From Setoptus koraiensis (Eukaryota > Arthropoda): a DNA stretch of 64,000 nt. The notes beneath the pieces were generated by a model, which was not told where the DNA came from, ran no database searches, and was given only the letters and a program-made list of their open reading frames with translations. The position numbers and the translations under genes are program-made. Shown here piece by piece: positions 11,871 through 23,931 of this stretch (position 1 is its first letter; each line of letters opens with the position of its first letter). The stretch is taken from positions 16,616,001 to 16,680,000 of the forward strand of contig CM106586.1 of NCBI GenBank assembly GCA_048013815.1, written 5' to 3'.

Positions 11871-13302
11871 ATGCCCAACGCCGGCACAGTTGCCAGGGCT
11901 CCCCACCGCCGCCACCAACTTTGTTATAAACTTGCGCACTTGGCGGTGCAAGCTATAACCCAATCAATGCTAACACCGCCATTATTATTACAATTACAAT
12001 ATTAATGATTCATGTTATTGCCGCCACCGCCGCCGCCGCTGCCGCCGCCATTAACGAGCTAAATACTATTGGCACCGACAGTATATATTCTACTAAATAA
12101 CAATAATCGTAGTACGCGTATTAGTCAGACACTAACAACGACTGCAAAAGTCAATGGGAAATGCGAAAGGAGAAAGGAGAGAGGAGAAGGGAGGAAAATC
12201 ATTTGCCAAGCTATTCTCGGCCAGACAAGCCTGTTGCCGCTGCTGCTGGTATCGCTAAACACATGCTAATAACAGGACACGCCAGCTTGCCAGATACGCA
12301 AGTTCGCACTGCATTTTCAAAATGCAGGTACACCATGGTAGAGGCTCTCTCGCTCGCTTAATGCCTGCTCACAAAGGGCAACAACAACAACAGCGGCCAC
12401 CAATTGCCTGCGTCTAGCCACGATTCACATAGCTAATCAGAGACAAGGAGATTTTTATTTATAGTTGGCTAGCGTTGGATAGGCGCAACTAGTTAGCCCA
12501 TTCAGTTTGCCTATGAGTCGTGTATGATGCGTGTTGCCATACATACACACTTATACTGTATAAAATATACATGTACACCAAACATATCTGGAAACGTCAC
12601 TTGCTTACACAAAACAACACATGACTATTTTGACAGTGTTTGCCAGACGGCGCACAAACACACCTAGCATACAAAACTGGCTTATCTATTTAAATCTACC
12701 TGATATCTCGCTTTATATACTCACCATAGAGGCTTTCTAAATCTAATCTGATACCATTGTGGCATATATCCAACCTGTTGCGTTGCTCAAGACGCACATG
12801 ACACCAAATGATGAAACTGCCTAGAAATATTTAAGACAGAGAGCGCTCACATGATCAACATGCAGCAACATAAATTGTTACTTGTTGTTGTTTGCTTGAA
12901 TAGGTAGACCAAAACAATGAAGATGGATCCCGACAATCTCAAAAGTTGCACCCGGGAAGCAAGCTTCTGCTGACAGCGCCCTCTTCTCATGTGACTCGCA
13001 TTCAATCATTACGCTCACTTTTCATCGGCCCCCATCAGAGCAAACTTTATGGCGGCTTTCTATCCTTTCTATCAATAATAAACGACTGCTGTCTGCCGTT
13101 ATAACCCACAAAGCAAGCAGGTAGGCAGGCTGTCTGTCAGAAAGTCAGATCCAAGAGCGGGCGGGTTGGGGAGTTGCATTGATTTGCGAGTTACCATCAG
13201 TGTTACGTGAGTTAATTGGTAGTTGTTTGTAGAAAAGTTGTTATGGAATGAGTGGCAATGAGATTGTGAGTCACTTTCATAAAACAGGCTTTGAAATTGC
13301 GT

Positions 13303-13378
13303 TCAAACAACAACAGCAATAACAACAGCAACAACAACAGCAACAACGACAGCAACAACGACAGCAACAACAAAAACT
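13303..13378 (+). repeat. CAA/CAG trinucleotide tract
   Basis: About 75 bases built from AACAACAGC-type units with a few AAT and GAC interruptions. In one frame it encodes Asn/Ser repeats, but there is no gene context, so it is treated as a microsatellite. Confidence 0.85.
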
Positions 13379-13740
13379 CACCACATCAACAATCGGTGCA
13401 CAAACAGCGCATAAAGAAAGACCAATTTTCTTTCACTGACCACTCGCCCTTGGCCAGTAGACACAACATGGAGAAAGAGAGCACCTATTATCGTCATCGT
13501 TGGCTGCATACAACAACTACATTTGAGTGGATACAGATAAACTTGACCTCGTCCGAGACAAGTTGAGTTGAATTTGATATGAGTTTGCTCATGTTAAGAA
13601 ATGTTAGCCTTTGTTATCTTCGAGTTATCTGACATCTTCAGTTAACGGTCGTTTCTGCACACTTTTACTATGCTACATCTCGACTAGATCCTTATCGGAA
13701 GAGATCGCTAATTCTCAGATGGATACAATAACACTCCAAA

Positions 13741-13766
13741 CACACACACACACACACACACACACA
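13741..13766 (+). repeat. (CA)13 microsatellite
   Basis: An uninterrupted CA run of 26 bases in AT-rich flanking DNA. Confidence 0.95.
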
Positions 13767-16700
13767 AGCCTTATGAATTGTAGGCAGTGAGAGGAAAGTT
13801 GGCCATAATATGATGATTGTAACATTGTCAAAAAGTTGCTATGATGGAACAATCAAAACAAGTTAACAGGTAATACTAGTTGTTGATTTTAAAGTAGTCA
13901 AGCCGCAAAACTACTACCTATTCCAACGGCATTGAGGATCACAATTCACTCTTTTTATCGTTTGTCAGTGTGTGATATAATGTGTCGATTCTATCATCTA
14001 CTGTCTGTTCTAACTGTCAATAGTCCCTGTGTAGAGGGGATTGCTGTTATTATGATCGACATCTGACATGCTGACAGACCAAATGACTGACTTGCTGGCT
14101 GTTTGACTGACTGAATGACAACTAGCTACAGCCTGGTTGATAGTGAAAATTATTTGTTGTGTGCTGTAACTTAGTATCGCAAATCCCATATTCTATTGGT
14201 GAGATTTTCGCTCTTCCAATAACAACAAGTAGTATAACAGCAGGAAACCACTTTAGACCAGAATTTGTCTTGTGACTTGAATTGTTGGTCGGACTCAAAT
14301 TGTCCACCAAATGCTCGCCGATGTATACTACGGTATAGTTTCTTGCCATAAACTGTGAACTTGTTCATCTGAAGCGATAGCACTACGAATGTGGTTCCGA
14401 TGTCAATTGGACATCTACTGTGCGACACTAACATTGATATATAACCGACAGAAATGATAGTGCTCAATGAAAGAACTCATTAGCCGCTATTAATTGCTGT
14501 GTTACTACTGTTGCCTTAGATACAACTATGAGACTTTGTGGATTTGAGTCGCTTGCAATTGCATGATACATGAACTATTGGCTTAGCCCACTTGGTGTCA
14601 AGCATAAACTATCGGAGCTAGAAAGACAGAGAGATAGCTTGTAGTGGTCGTTGCCCATGTTGCTGTTATTGTTGTTGGCTTCACTATGGTTTTTAGGTAA
14701 TTGACAATTGAATGATATTTTGTTACGCCATTGTGTCCCATTCTTCCCTGTTGTTGTTATTCTTTTTCTTCTTCCTCTCTATGCGAAACCCTCTGCATCG
14801 CACAATCTGATGATTACTCCAATGTTAGGGATTCCTTCATTGAATAATAATGACGGGGAATGATTCCGCCAGATACACACATGAGAATAGGAGAAACAAT
14901 AACAACAAACTAATCTCTCCTACAGAGACACAAGTAAGCCACAGTTCAATACTCTTTGCAATGGAGAGCGGAAACAATTGTATTCCGGTTGGCCTGATCA
15001 TTGAGCTTCCGAATCAATCAATACTTGTTCACTATCAAGTACCAATTTCAGAATCTATCTCTATTGATATTGTTTGTATGTTTCTTCTCTTTTTTCATAT
15101 CGGCACTACCTGTTCAATGAGATTAATTGTGAGCAAACTCAGCGAGAGTGAGCACCTCGCTTATAAACGCAGCGCAACAGCGGAAATTGTTTATAATAGG
15201 ACTGAACAACTTTGTCGGAGTTATAAACACCGCATTTCGTCATCCCTTTCCCTCGTTCTCTCAGCTTGGGGTAAGATAAACAACAAGAAAAATTATCATG
15301 CTCAATATATTTAGGTTGTGTTTACAGGGGATGTACAACAATAAATAATAGCAAATCATTATGATTGGGCAAGTCATTCCGAAACACAAGAGAAAATAGG
15401 TTCGTTGGCCCTTGTCTATGCGTGTATATGTATGGGCACCCAGATATATCGGACTTGTTTATGCGTGTGTCTAAATTTGATGATTATGTTCAATTATTTC
15501 TTTGTTTTTGTCCGGCGTAAACACACATTGGCAAACTTCATACCTAGAGCTCCAAGAGTCCAGCTGAAAAAATCTTTTGTTGAAAGTTTCAACTGTAAAA
15601 TGACAGCAATGGCTGGACTATCGCAGCCTCGGCCAGGACCTGGTCATGCGAGAACATTGACACTCAACACACTTAGTGATTATTGCATAAAAATTATCTA
15701 ACACAGCCTATGCGATATTCTCACTCTTGTCCAGCCTAACCATATAGGTGTGCAAAATCCTTTGTCTAATATCCAAAGGATTAGGATTGTTGGAAGCTTA
15801 GGGAATATTGGCTGCCAATGGCGATGCCGGCTTGCAAAGCGCATACGTGCTAACTATGAGCTCAACTGAAATGCCAAATATTATTTGGTAAGGCGAGGAC
15901 TTCTCACATGTCATACATTTGAACACTTAATTAAATTTCCCTATTCACATAATGCCGGTCATAATCTCTTGTTGGGCAAATAGATACTGGCAAATTATGC
16001 ATGCCAATCCTTCAAACGGTGCATATCCAACTGATCATGATAAAAATTCTCGATGGAAGTGCTGTTTGGCATTGCGTGTCATGTGAAAATCGGCCAGCCA
16101 CCATTTTTTGAAGCTAGTCAAATGCATTATGAATGAGTCAATTAATTAGTCTCATTTCAATTAAGCATCCCATATTATGCACACGCAGGTCGCTTTAGAT
16201 TTGGGCCCACAAAATGTTTACAGCCACATGTGTTTGCCACATTCATGGTTTTGGAGCCGAGCATTTGTTTATTAAATTGTTGTTGCTGATTCTATAGAAA
16301 CATGGCAGTGCTCGAGATAAAGGATTTGACACTATGTACCTGATTTGTTGCGACTACTCGATATTGGGAAATCAATGATTGAGGTAAAGGTTTAGGAGCA
16401 GATAGACATCGCTGACTCTGATAAGAAGAATATCGTCTTCGGCCATTGGTTTCAGTTTCATGTGGTCAACATAGACCAGCTATCTGTAGTAGTGCAACGA
16501 AATTCTCTTTGTGTCTGAGTGTGATTGTATACGCTGAGCAATCATGAGAAATTGTTTAGACCCTCATTATTATCTATCATGAAAGGATTGTAATAGACAA
16601 ATTAGTGACGTCTGGCTCTATTTCAATTAATAACAATGGTGCAGGTATATTCAATATTAGCGACAATAGAAGCGATCGCAACTTGTCAGTTCAATGTTGA

Positions 16701-17499
16701 CGGCTAGTCAATATTTTCGTCATTTTTGTTCATTGTTCATTTGTTCGCAACAATGAGCCAAGGGTATTTTTTGACAATGAGAATCTCGCACGGGTGGTAG
16801 TCAGCAACTTGGCCGAATCAATTGTGTCCAGTGTCACAAACGGTGTTGTATTGATACAAGCTGACAACCATACAATTCTGACATTTCGTGACATTTCATT
16901 GATGTCATGCCTAGCAAGATTTTCGTGTGAGATCTATCGATTTGAAGTGTCTAGCTAGGAATTTTTCGAATCCATTACTCACCTTGTGTCAGGCCTATTC
17001 TTTTCGTGTCATTTGTTTGGACACATCATCGCCAATATGTTGGTTCGTTGTGCATTGATCCTAGCGGAGTGAACTTTGTTGTTCTCGTATCATGAGATTT
17101 ATGCAAAGGCAAATTCTCTGTCTAGAGTTCATTCAATATTGTAATTAGCTTTTGGTTTGGACGAACCTGCTGATGGACTGGTGGTATTGCGCCGTGTCAA
17201 TAAATTCAAATGTGGTATTTCCAATTCTGCAATAAACATCGAACGATACGCAACAATGCTAATAAAATTTCCTGGTGCTTTCACCAATTTTTGACATAGT
17301 TCTTTCGACAGCGATGCAAACGGCCGAAGGCAGATACTATTGTTGTTGTTGTTGTTGTAAACGTTGCTGTTCTTTTGTGCCTGCCAATATTGTTAGCATA
17401 GGAACATTTGCTCACAAAAACACTTACAAACATCAGAACAGTTCCAACTATTGCATCATTTGCTTAGGAACATAGCGGGAATCTAGCGGCGATTGCGCA

Positions 17500-17742
17500 C
17501 TAACGCACATTGTGTGCTGTCATTTGATCGCTACTTTCTATAGACCCATTTGACCTAATTTCAACGTTGAGACGACGACCACGAAGACGACTGTGATGGT
17601 ATATGAGCTGCAGACACGGATGATCACATGATAAGGCATGAAAGAGGAGCACTTTGCGTCTTGTTGAGAGGCCAGCGACTATAACCGTACCATCATCCGT
17701 GGCAAACGCTAGTAAGCTATGTTCACATGCTAACTGTCCCAA
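17500..17742 (-). CDS. possible WD-repeat-like exon, unassigned
   Basis: A minus-strand open frame read from a good acceptor (polypyrimidine then CCTCAG at ~17750). It encodes YLGQLACEHSLLAFATDDG followed by TVIVAGLSTRRKV, the rhythm of one WD40 blade (a strand, DDG turn, strand). After about 35 residues the resemblance ends. It lies 350 bases downstream, on the same strand, of a kinase pseudogene and could be another fossil exon. Low confidence. Confidence 0.2.
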   Translation of the reverse strand: MGQLACEHSLLAFATDDGTVIVAGLSTRRKVLLFHALSCDHPCLQLIYHHSRLRGRRLNVEIRSNGSIESSDQMTAHNVR

Positions 17743-18069
17743 ATACTGAGGCGTTAAAAAACAAAAAACCTTGAGTCTCTGCCGGCCTTCAACTTCAACT
17801 TACAAGATTTGTGTCAACAAACAACCAGATACAGAAATGAGAGAACAGCTGTCTTAAGTCAATATAATTTCTAGGAGGCGACGATCATTCATTTGCAGTT
17901 GCTCGATTAAATTAACGCGATAATACCTTAACGTTGCTAGTTTACTTATCGTATGTCGAAATTCTGACCTACTATTTAACTATACATATATAATACAATT
18001 GTGTGTGAAATAATAATAATATTTACGTAATGAACAATTTTGCGTAATAATAGTAGTAATATAATAATA

Positions 18070-18800
18070 ATAACAATCTCCAGAGGGTTTCATCCTACAG
18101 TCTTGGAGGCGGTGCTCTCCAATTTCCAGTTGGTCGCAATGAGAGCTCTTTCGCATCGGTTCTCGTCTTCAGTAATTTGCAATCACATTAGACAACCAAC
18201 TTGAACTTCGTGTACTGCAAACTCAGATTATTGCGTCGCAAAGCTTGAAAACAGTTAGAGCGATGTATTGGTTGACCAGACGCTGTTCCCGACTGCTAGA
18301 CATTCTGTTCATGACATAACCTTTATTTGCCTCTTTGGAAGATTTTCCGCTGGTCAACATGTAATTCGGTCCAACGATGGCCAATTGAGACGTTGGGACG
18401 TTGTCGCTGAGCTTTGGTGTGAATGTAATAGAGATACAGGTGGCGGCGGGAGAGGAAGGGGTATCGATATATTAGGAGGCATAATTGTTGACCAATCTTC
18501 TATTGCTATAGAGTTGGAATTTTCCTGTTGAGTGAATAAATATATTCCTGCCTTGCAAGATCCCTGTGGACCAGTCGTTTCGCATCTAGGTATCCCGTAC
18601 CATGAGGTATCCGATCGGCGAAATTAAGAGATATGGTATCCAGGCACGCTCCGTCTAGAATTTCCGCTGATCTATCACCTGGTGCAAAATTGCTGTTGGT
18701 ATTAGTCTAATACTATTGGACTCTGATCTTTTTTGCCGTTTAAATGTCGATCAGCTTGAAACCCAGAAAATGCTTCCATCATCCATGGGTGTAGTCTCCA
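18070..18800 (-). pseudogene. decayed tyrosine-kinase domain
   Basis: Minus-strand remains of a protein kinase catalytic domain in the right order. From 5' to 3': a possible hinge region DQSPIVLD near 18740-18710; LNFADRIPHGTGYLDAKRLVHRDLA ending near 18554, where HRDLA is the tyrosine-kinase catalytic loop; in a shifted frame ARNIFIHSTGKFQL; then RWTELHVDQRKIF near 18378-18340, matching the R-W-x-x-P-E substrate-positioning segment but lacking the Ala-Pro pair; then GNWRAPPPRL near 18135-18100, typical of kinase subdomain XI, followed by an in-frame stop. No single frame stays open and the DFG motif is not visible. At least four frame changes or stops are needed, so this is a dead host gene copy. 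The subfamily cannot be named. Confidence 0.7.
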
Positions 18801-21737
18801 TCTTTTTGCGCGTAACTATACAAATGTAGTATCAAATGTAGATTTTTATAAAAGTGTAATATTCAGTTTAATAATTTAATCAATAATATGTGAAACGAAA
18901 TGGATATGTGGACGGAATCATGTTTCACCAGGTTTGTATTTTCTGACGTACAGCTGATAGAGTATAAAGCGCGCACAAATGCGGGTCAAACTTTTTCGGA
19001 GGTTGGCGACTCGGCTCAAGCGCAGTAAAGTATCGAGAAAGTTCAAGCAAGCCCCAAAATGCAAACAGGTCTAATCGACAGGTGTGAATGTCAACACTTG
19101 TGTGATAACGACTATGGTAGAATCAACAATAAATGAGAAATTTAACTTTTCATTATAAGAGTTACATAGTCATTTGAAACTGACCTTTTGAGGAATCTTC
19201 TAGTGGAATGAGTTATTCTTTCCTCGAAAGTTGAATCGGCAGAGGAAGAGTTTTGAATCTTCCTCTAAGAGACATATTTCTACCATATATATGTAGGTAT
19301 ATATGTTCAATTTTCTTGATTCAAAATGCAAGTTCTACTGTTGTGCTTGTCAAAATGTTTGTTTTCTACCGAATAATGAGAAATTCGAACCTGGAACGAT
19401 GTAAACAACGAGAATTCGAGGATCGTCTGGTCGATTCACCTGTTAGATGGAGCCGTATAATTGTCTCTGATAGTAAACAACAGTAGTCGCGCGCTTGCCT
19501 TGCTGATTGAGACTCATCATTTGAACAACATTCTTAATATTAATGTTGAGTGAATGATGAGTCACGAGATGCCGACTAAAGTTGCACTCCTAACCGATAG
19601 ATACTGCGCTCAGTAGGTCCTAACTCAACGACCCCGATCGCGAGCCCAAGAATCGCGAATCCGCTAATTTCTGCTTGATTTCCGAACCCATTTCCTACTT
19701 CTGATCTTTGTGCCGTATGGGCCTAAAAAGAATAGGAGGGATGATTTTTGTCTATGTTCTTTTTTTGTCTCTAAGTGCCAAAGTTATTTGCACTAATTTC
19801 TCTAGAAAGAATGTTTCTGCCTCTACTAGAGTGATTAAATGGCCACAACATTGCATGTAAGCATCTCGATGTACATTTGAACAATTTGGGAATGCATTGA
19901 GTCAGAGTAGTGATATGAGCCATCCATAAGATCGGGTAAGTTCGGAAATTATCAAGGGATCTAGCGACGAATAGACGATGCTCACCAAAGAGCCACTAGC
20001 CCTTCAACCGCGGAACCAACCGTGTTGTGGCTGACAGGCTGATGATGCTGATGACCATGGACTATTCCCTGCGCAACTAAGATATACAATAGCGATCTCG
20101 CAGTTTATATTTCAGAGGTTCTCGGATGATAAGTGGCCTCGGGAGAATGAGAGGAGCATATGTCACAATGATGAAGCGTACTTTACGACAGCAATACTGC
20201 TTTGCGCTATTCAAACAACGCAAGTAACTTGGTATTTCAATTTTGGCACCTGCGATTGAGATTATGATCAAGGTACATGTATTTTATATTGATTCAATCA
20301 TTTACGGAGCTTGATTCAAACTGGAAGGCATATGAAATACTCTGGAGGTGACATCTTTTCACATACAAGTTTTCGTCACTATTTGCTCAAGATGCTATCA
20401 ACGATTGCCAGCCAACAAGCTAGTCATAGCATGGCGTGACCATTGCTGATGCAAACTTGTGAGGTTCATCTTTTTCGGCCACTCACAACTGGATGCTAGA
20501 TATTCGGATGCGATTTATCTGATAGCGATCAAAGGGTCACTTGATGACACTGGAGCTCGACTAGTTAGTAATACAGCGATGACGATTGATAATTGTGTGC
20601 CTCTGCAACACAACAACATGATAATGGGCATCAGTGATGGGACTGACAAACGTGTCGCACCTCTCATCGTGGTCCTTTGTCCGACAGCAACAAAAGATTT
20701 TCAGAGTTAGCACAAACTTTGTTGAATTAAGCAACAACGGCCAATATTTCAGCAGAGCTTTTCGCATTTTCGTTTGAAGAGATTTTTTTTTTCTTTGTCG
20801 GAGCGCCATCTATTTACGCAACGCGAAGTCACTTTGGCTGCTGGGCTACAGCGTCGAATGTTGTTCGTCTGCTTTGTTGTTGTTTTTATTTTTGTTGTTG
20901 TTGTTGTTCTCTCACTCGCTCAATACTTGTGCTATCACTCGTCTGCGTCTGCGTAGTAATGAACTATTTGTGTGTGCGTCTTACAAGTCAGCTTAAACAG
21001 TTGAACTGTTTGTGCACGCGATTGCGAATTAGCAGCATGATACGCACATTGTTGTTGTTATTGGTGGTGGCGCTGCTGCTGCTTCTGTGGCAACTATCGA
21101 GTAGTAAAGTGCAAGTTGAGGTGGATTTAATACATACTGCTGCCGTTGTTGTTGTTGTTATGTGTACTGTTCTCTTACTGTATAATACAGGCTGGATAGT
21201 TCATATATTTACGACCATGAGCTAGAATTGCGACTCCGTTTGTTTGTTGATGTTGTCTCACATATTTGTTTGCTCTCTAAAATATTATTATTATCAATCC
21301 GGGCATTATTATCAGGTTCATCGCTGTACATAGTACAGTAACAGTTACAAAAGACTCTTTACAAAAGATTTGCATTTATCGCCATTTATCCCACTAACCA
21401 GAATAAACAAATTCTCAGACAGACACACACACATACAGATTAAATGCAGTCGCATCAATTCGATTATCAACAATATACACAATGTCAAATATTAGTAATA
21501 TTGTGGTCTGTATCAAGACTTCGTTAGATCATTAGCAGAGATACGCACTATTATCATCATCATCATCATTATTAACTCTATTTCGTTTCCACTCTCCAAT
21601 CCAATGATAGATAGTAACCTAGACACAGATCCTCTACATTTGTCAAACACAAACCACACCAGCACGCACACATCCATAATTTCCAGGGCCCACCATCCAA
21701 ATCAAAAGAGCAGTGGCAACAGACAACAACAACAACT
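18801..21737. other. intergenic region upstream of the membrane-protein gene
   Basis: AT-rich with GTT runs at about 20876-20912 and 21140-21160. Open frames of 60-98 codons (for example 20929-21225, rich in Leu/Val from GTT repeats) have no family resemblance. The last few hundred bases presumably contain the promoter of the gene at 21738. Confidence 0.45.
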
Positions 21738-23366
21738 ATGGACAACTCAAATAAGGAGAACACAATCAGCAACGTTGAGGAGGCCAAGATCACACTTGAC
21801 CCTGCCAAAGAATCAATTCTGGGCTCTAGGATTACACTAAAAACGCTGAAATTCAATTCTCAGCAGCAGCAAAACGCTACAGTGGTAGACGAAAACAACG
21901 CCAACAACGATACCGACACATCAGACAATAGCACAAGCACAAATTCGGATTGGACTTTTCTATCGCGGGATGCTAATCATGAAAATCTATTGAACGATTC
22001 AAACAAAAGTCACCAGCAGATTTCCAACAGCCAAATTCTGCTAGCCGATGCGCTCAATGAAACAGATCTCATTGGCGAAGCTCATAGTTGCAGTCGTGAA
22101 AATGCTCAAGGACAAAACGATGACCATCTAAATGAGGATAATGATCGACAAGACGAAGACGATGACACAAGCGATAATGACGATGAAGATGACGCCAACT
22201 GGACGGACACAGATTCATTGGCTAGTAGCGCCGAGATGGTGGAAATAGAAAATCAAATCTCTGAAACTTTGTCACAGGATTTCATTCAAGGGGCAGCAAA
22301 TCTCCCTTCAAACGACCTTGGAACTTTGGACTCCTCTCCCACAGATCAACAACAGAATGCTAGTGATAATAAAGACTCTCAAGCCAACAACTTGAAACAA
22401 CTTAATAGTGTGCAAATCAAATCTGTATCTTCACGTTGCGATCTAGTTCGAATGTTTTTGAAAAAGGATATCGATACAGATAAGCAAGACTGTCCGTCTG
22501 TCAAGCTTTCAAACTCCAATGGTTCTGCATCAGATGGATCAAGCGAGATACAAAGTAAGAAAAAGTTATCATTCTCCATGTTGCATCAGGGGAAGAAGAA
22601 TAGAAAAGAGAAGGCAAATATCCCACCAAAGTCTCCGCTGAAAAACAACAACGATACGTTTTTAAAGTCAGCGGCTATTGTAATTATTTCCATTACTTTT
22701 GTATTAGTATACATATGCCTATGCGTTTTTCTGCTCATACCTGTAAGCAAATTGCCAACGAAATCCGATCCTCATAGGGAGTCACTAGCTTTGAAGAATG
22801 AGGCGAAGAACCTGATACTGTGGCAATCGTTCAGCAACATCTTGAATGCCTCTGGTGTGAAATCAACAGACTTGAATGAATACGACATACCCAAGATACT
22901 CAAGGCAGAGTCTATTATAATTGAACGAATAGAGCACCTTCGCTCACTTGTCGATAGATACTCTAAAGTTTATGGAGACATTGAACAAGCAGAGCAACAG
23001 AATGATCAAGGTACCTTTGGACAGAGGCGCTATCAAGACTACCAAAACATTAAAACTAGCCTCTCAACTTCTCTCAAGCCTATTTTCACCAACGTACTAG
23101 ACTCGTCCAGCTCGATGGTGAGATTGATTGACAATCATGTGACAAAGCCGGTAGGAGAATATGTTCTACCCGCAGTGCAAATAGTTCACAACAAGATACA
23201 AGAGACTGTTGAATTGATTGATGACAAACTAGAAAAGACTGCAGAATCTATAATAACTGGCTCTTCCACCGCATTTGAATCTGCCTACAACAAGATTATC
23301 AAGTTCACATCTGAACCTGTTTCTACCGAGGACACCGAATCGTGGTACGATATATTTACGAGGTGA
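21738..23366 (+). CDS. single-pass membrane protein with acidic cytosolic arm and LIR-like motif (CCPG1-like layout)
   Basis: Intronless 542-aa protein, not assignable to a named family. Residues 1-305 are hydrophilic, Asn/Asp/Ser-rich, with a strongly acidic stretch (~135-160, DEDDDTSDNDDEDD). A motif NSDWTFLSRD (W72-L75) fits the LC3-interacting consensus [WFY]-x-x-[LIV] with an acidic residue in front, and resembles the N-terminus of the ER-phagy receptor CCPG1 (CGWTVISHEGS). A basic segment (KKNRKEKANIPPK) precedes one transmembrane helix at ~311-337. The remaining ~200 residues are amphipathic helices. No N-terminal signal peptide, so topology is probably N-cytosolic. The ATG at 21738 is preceded by a CAA-rich leader; 3' end is convergent with the SLC17 gene. 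The CCPG1 link is an inference from one motif plus layout. Confidence 0.7.
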   Translation: MDNSNKENTISNVEEAKITLDPAKESILGSRITLKTLKFNSQQQQNATVVDENNANNDTDTSDNSTSTNSDWTFLSRDANHENLLNDSNKSHQQISNSQILLADALNETDLIGEAHSCSRENAQGQNDDHLNEDNDRQDEDDDTSDNDDEDDANWTDTDSLASSAEMVEIENQISETLSQDFIQGAANLPSNDLGTLDSSPTDQQQNASDNKDSQANNLKQLNSVQIKSVSSRCDLVRMFLKKDIDTDKQDCPSVKLSNSNGSASDGSSEIQSKKKLSFSMLHQGKKNRKEKANIPPKSPLKNNNDTFLKSAAIVIISITFVLVYICLCVFLLIPVSKLPTKSDPHRESLALKNEAKNLILWQSFSNILNASGVKSTDLNEYDIPKILKAESIIIERIEHLRSLVDRYSKVYGDIEQAEQQNDQGTFGQRRYQDYQNIKTSLSTSLKPIFTNVLDSSSSMVRLIDNHVTKPVGEYVLPAVQIVHNKIQETVELIDDKLEKTAESIITGSSTAFESAYNKIIKFTSEPVSTEDTESWYDIFTR

Positions 23367-23931
23367 TTTAGCCTAGCTAATGTTCCTAATACGAATATTT
23401 TGTAACTGAACACGGATGTATTAACAATAATCTAGGGCCCATCCCTATCTATTTCTTAATCTTTCTAGCTTGAAAATAATAACAAGTAATACCTAGATAT
23501 TATATTATGTTATTCAACTATCATAAACTTATCATCACACAATAGACTGAACAATGGACTGGTCGAGACTTCACTGACCAACACTCCATCGTAATGTAAA
23601 TCTTCTATAGATATAGGTATAAGCACAAAAGTGCCCAATGATCATATTCCACAAAAAAATTGTAAAAGAAATATGACATATACATGAGTTAAATGTTGCA
23701 CTGTTTTTGTCTCCACTCCATCTCTAAATGGGGAGTACAATGTAACCAAATTAATTGTAACTAAATTAATTGCCAATGAAAAAAGTATTTCCCATTAAAT
23801 TAAAGTCTCGTTGAAAAGTGAGCATTAGTATCATAGCAAAGTTTATTATTAGTGTGTTACCTCATTTAGCTTTACTTGTTATCAAACGCGCGTCTAAGAA
23901 ATGCTATCAATAATTAGGGGGAGTCTAGTCT
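23367..23931. other. convergent 3' spacer
   Basis: About 565 AT-rich bases between two converging coding regions. It should contain both poly(A) sites. No further gene is seen. Confidence 0.5.

Larger units (their letters stand above)
9401..12400. other. low-complexity GC-richer block without recognisable gene
   Basis: From about 9.8 to 12.3 kb the DNA becomes GC-richer and internally repetitive: GTGTGT runs near 10080-10135, repeated GTACAGCG words at 10400-10490, GCC runs at 12018-12052 and the tandem arrays listed separately. Open frames up to ~270 codons occur on both strands, but they overlap one another in several frames and have biased Cys/Arg/Ser/Thr composition, as expected from repeat-rich DNA, so I do not call them genes. 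It could hold regulatory DNA or a transcription start region. Confidence 0.45.
12401..17470. other. AT-rich gene-poor region
   Basis: Five kilobases of AT-rich DNA. Contains a CAA/CAG run at 13303-13378 and a pure CA run at 13741-13766. Longer open frames at 14850-15314 (154 codons) and 15405-15701 have no recognisable domain and no convincing splice context. I see nothing else. Confidence 0.5.

Noticed and set aside
13303-13378. Repeated CAA/CAG units as a possible CRISPR-like array
   Set aside because: No unique spacers; a simple trinucleotide microsatellite in animal DNA.
14850-15314. 154-codon plus-strand frame
   Set aside because: No domain, no signal for a start or splice sites, and AT-rich low-information sequence; kept out of the gene list.
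19381-19450. ATTCGAACC word resembling a reverse tRNA B-box
   Set aside because: No A-box at the right distance and no cloverleaf can be drawn; not a tRNA.
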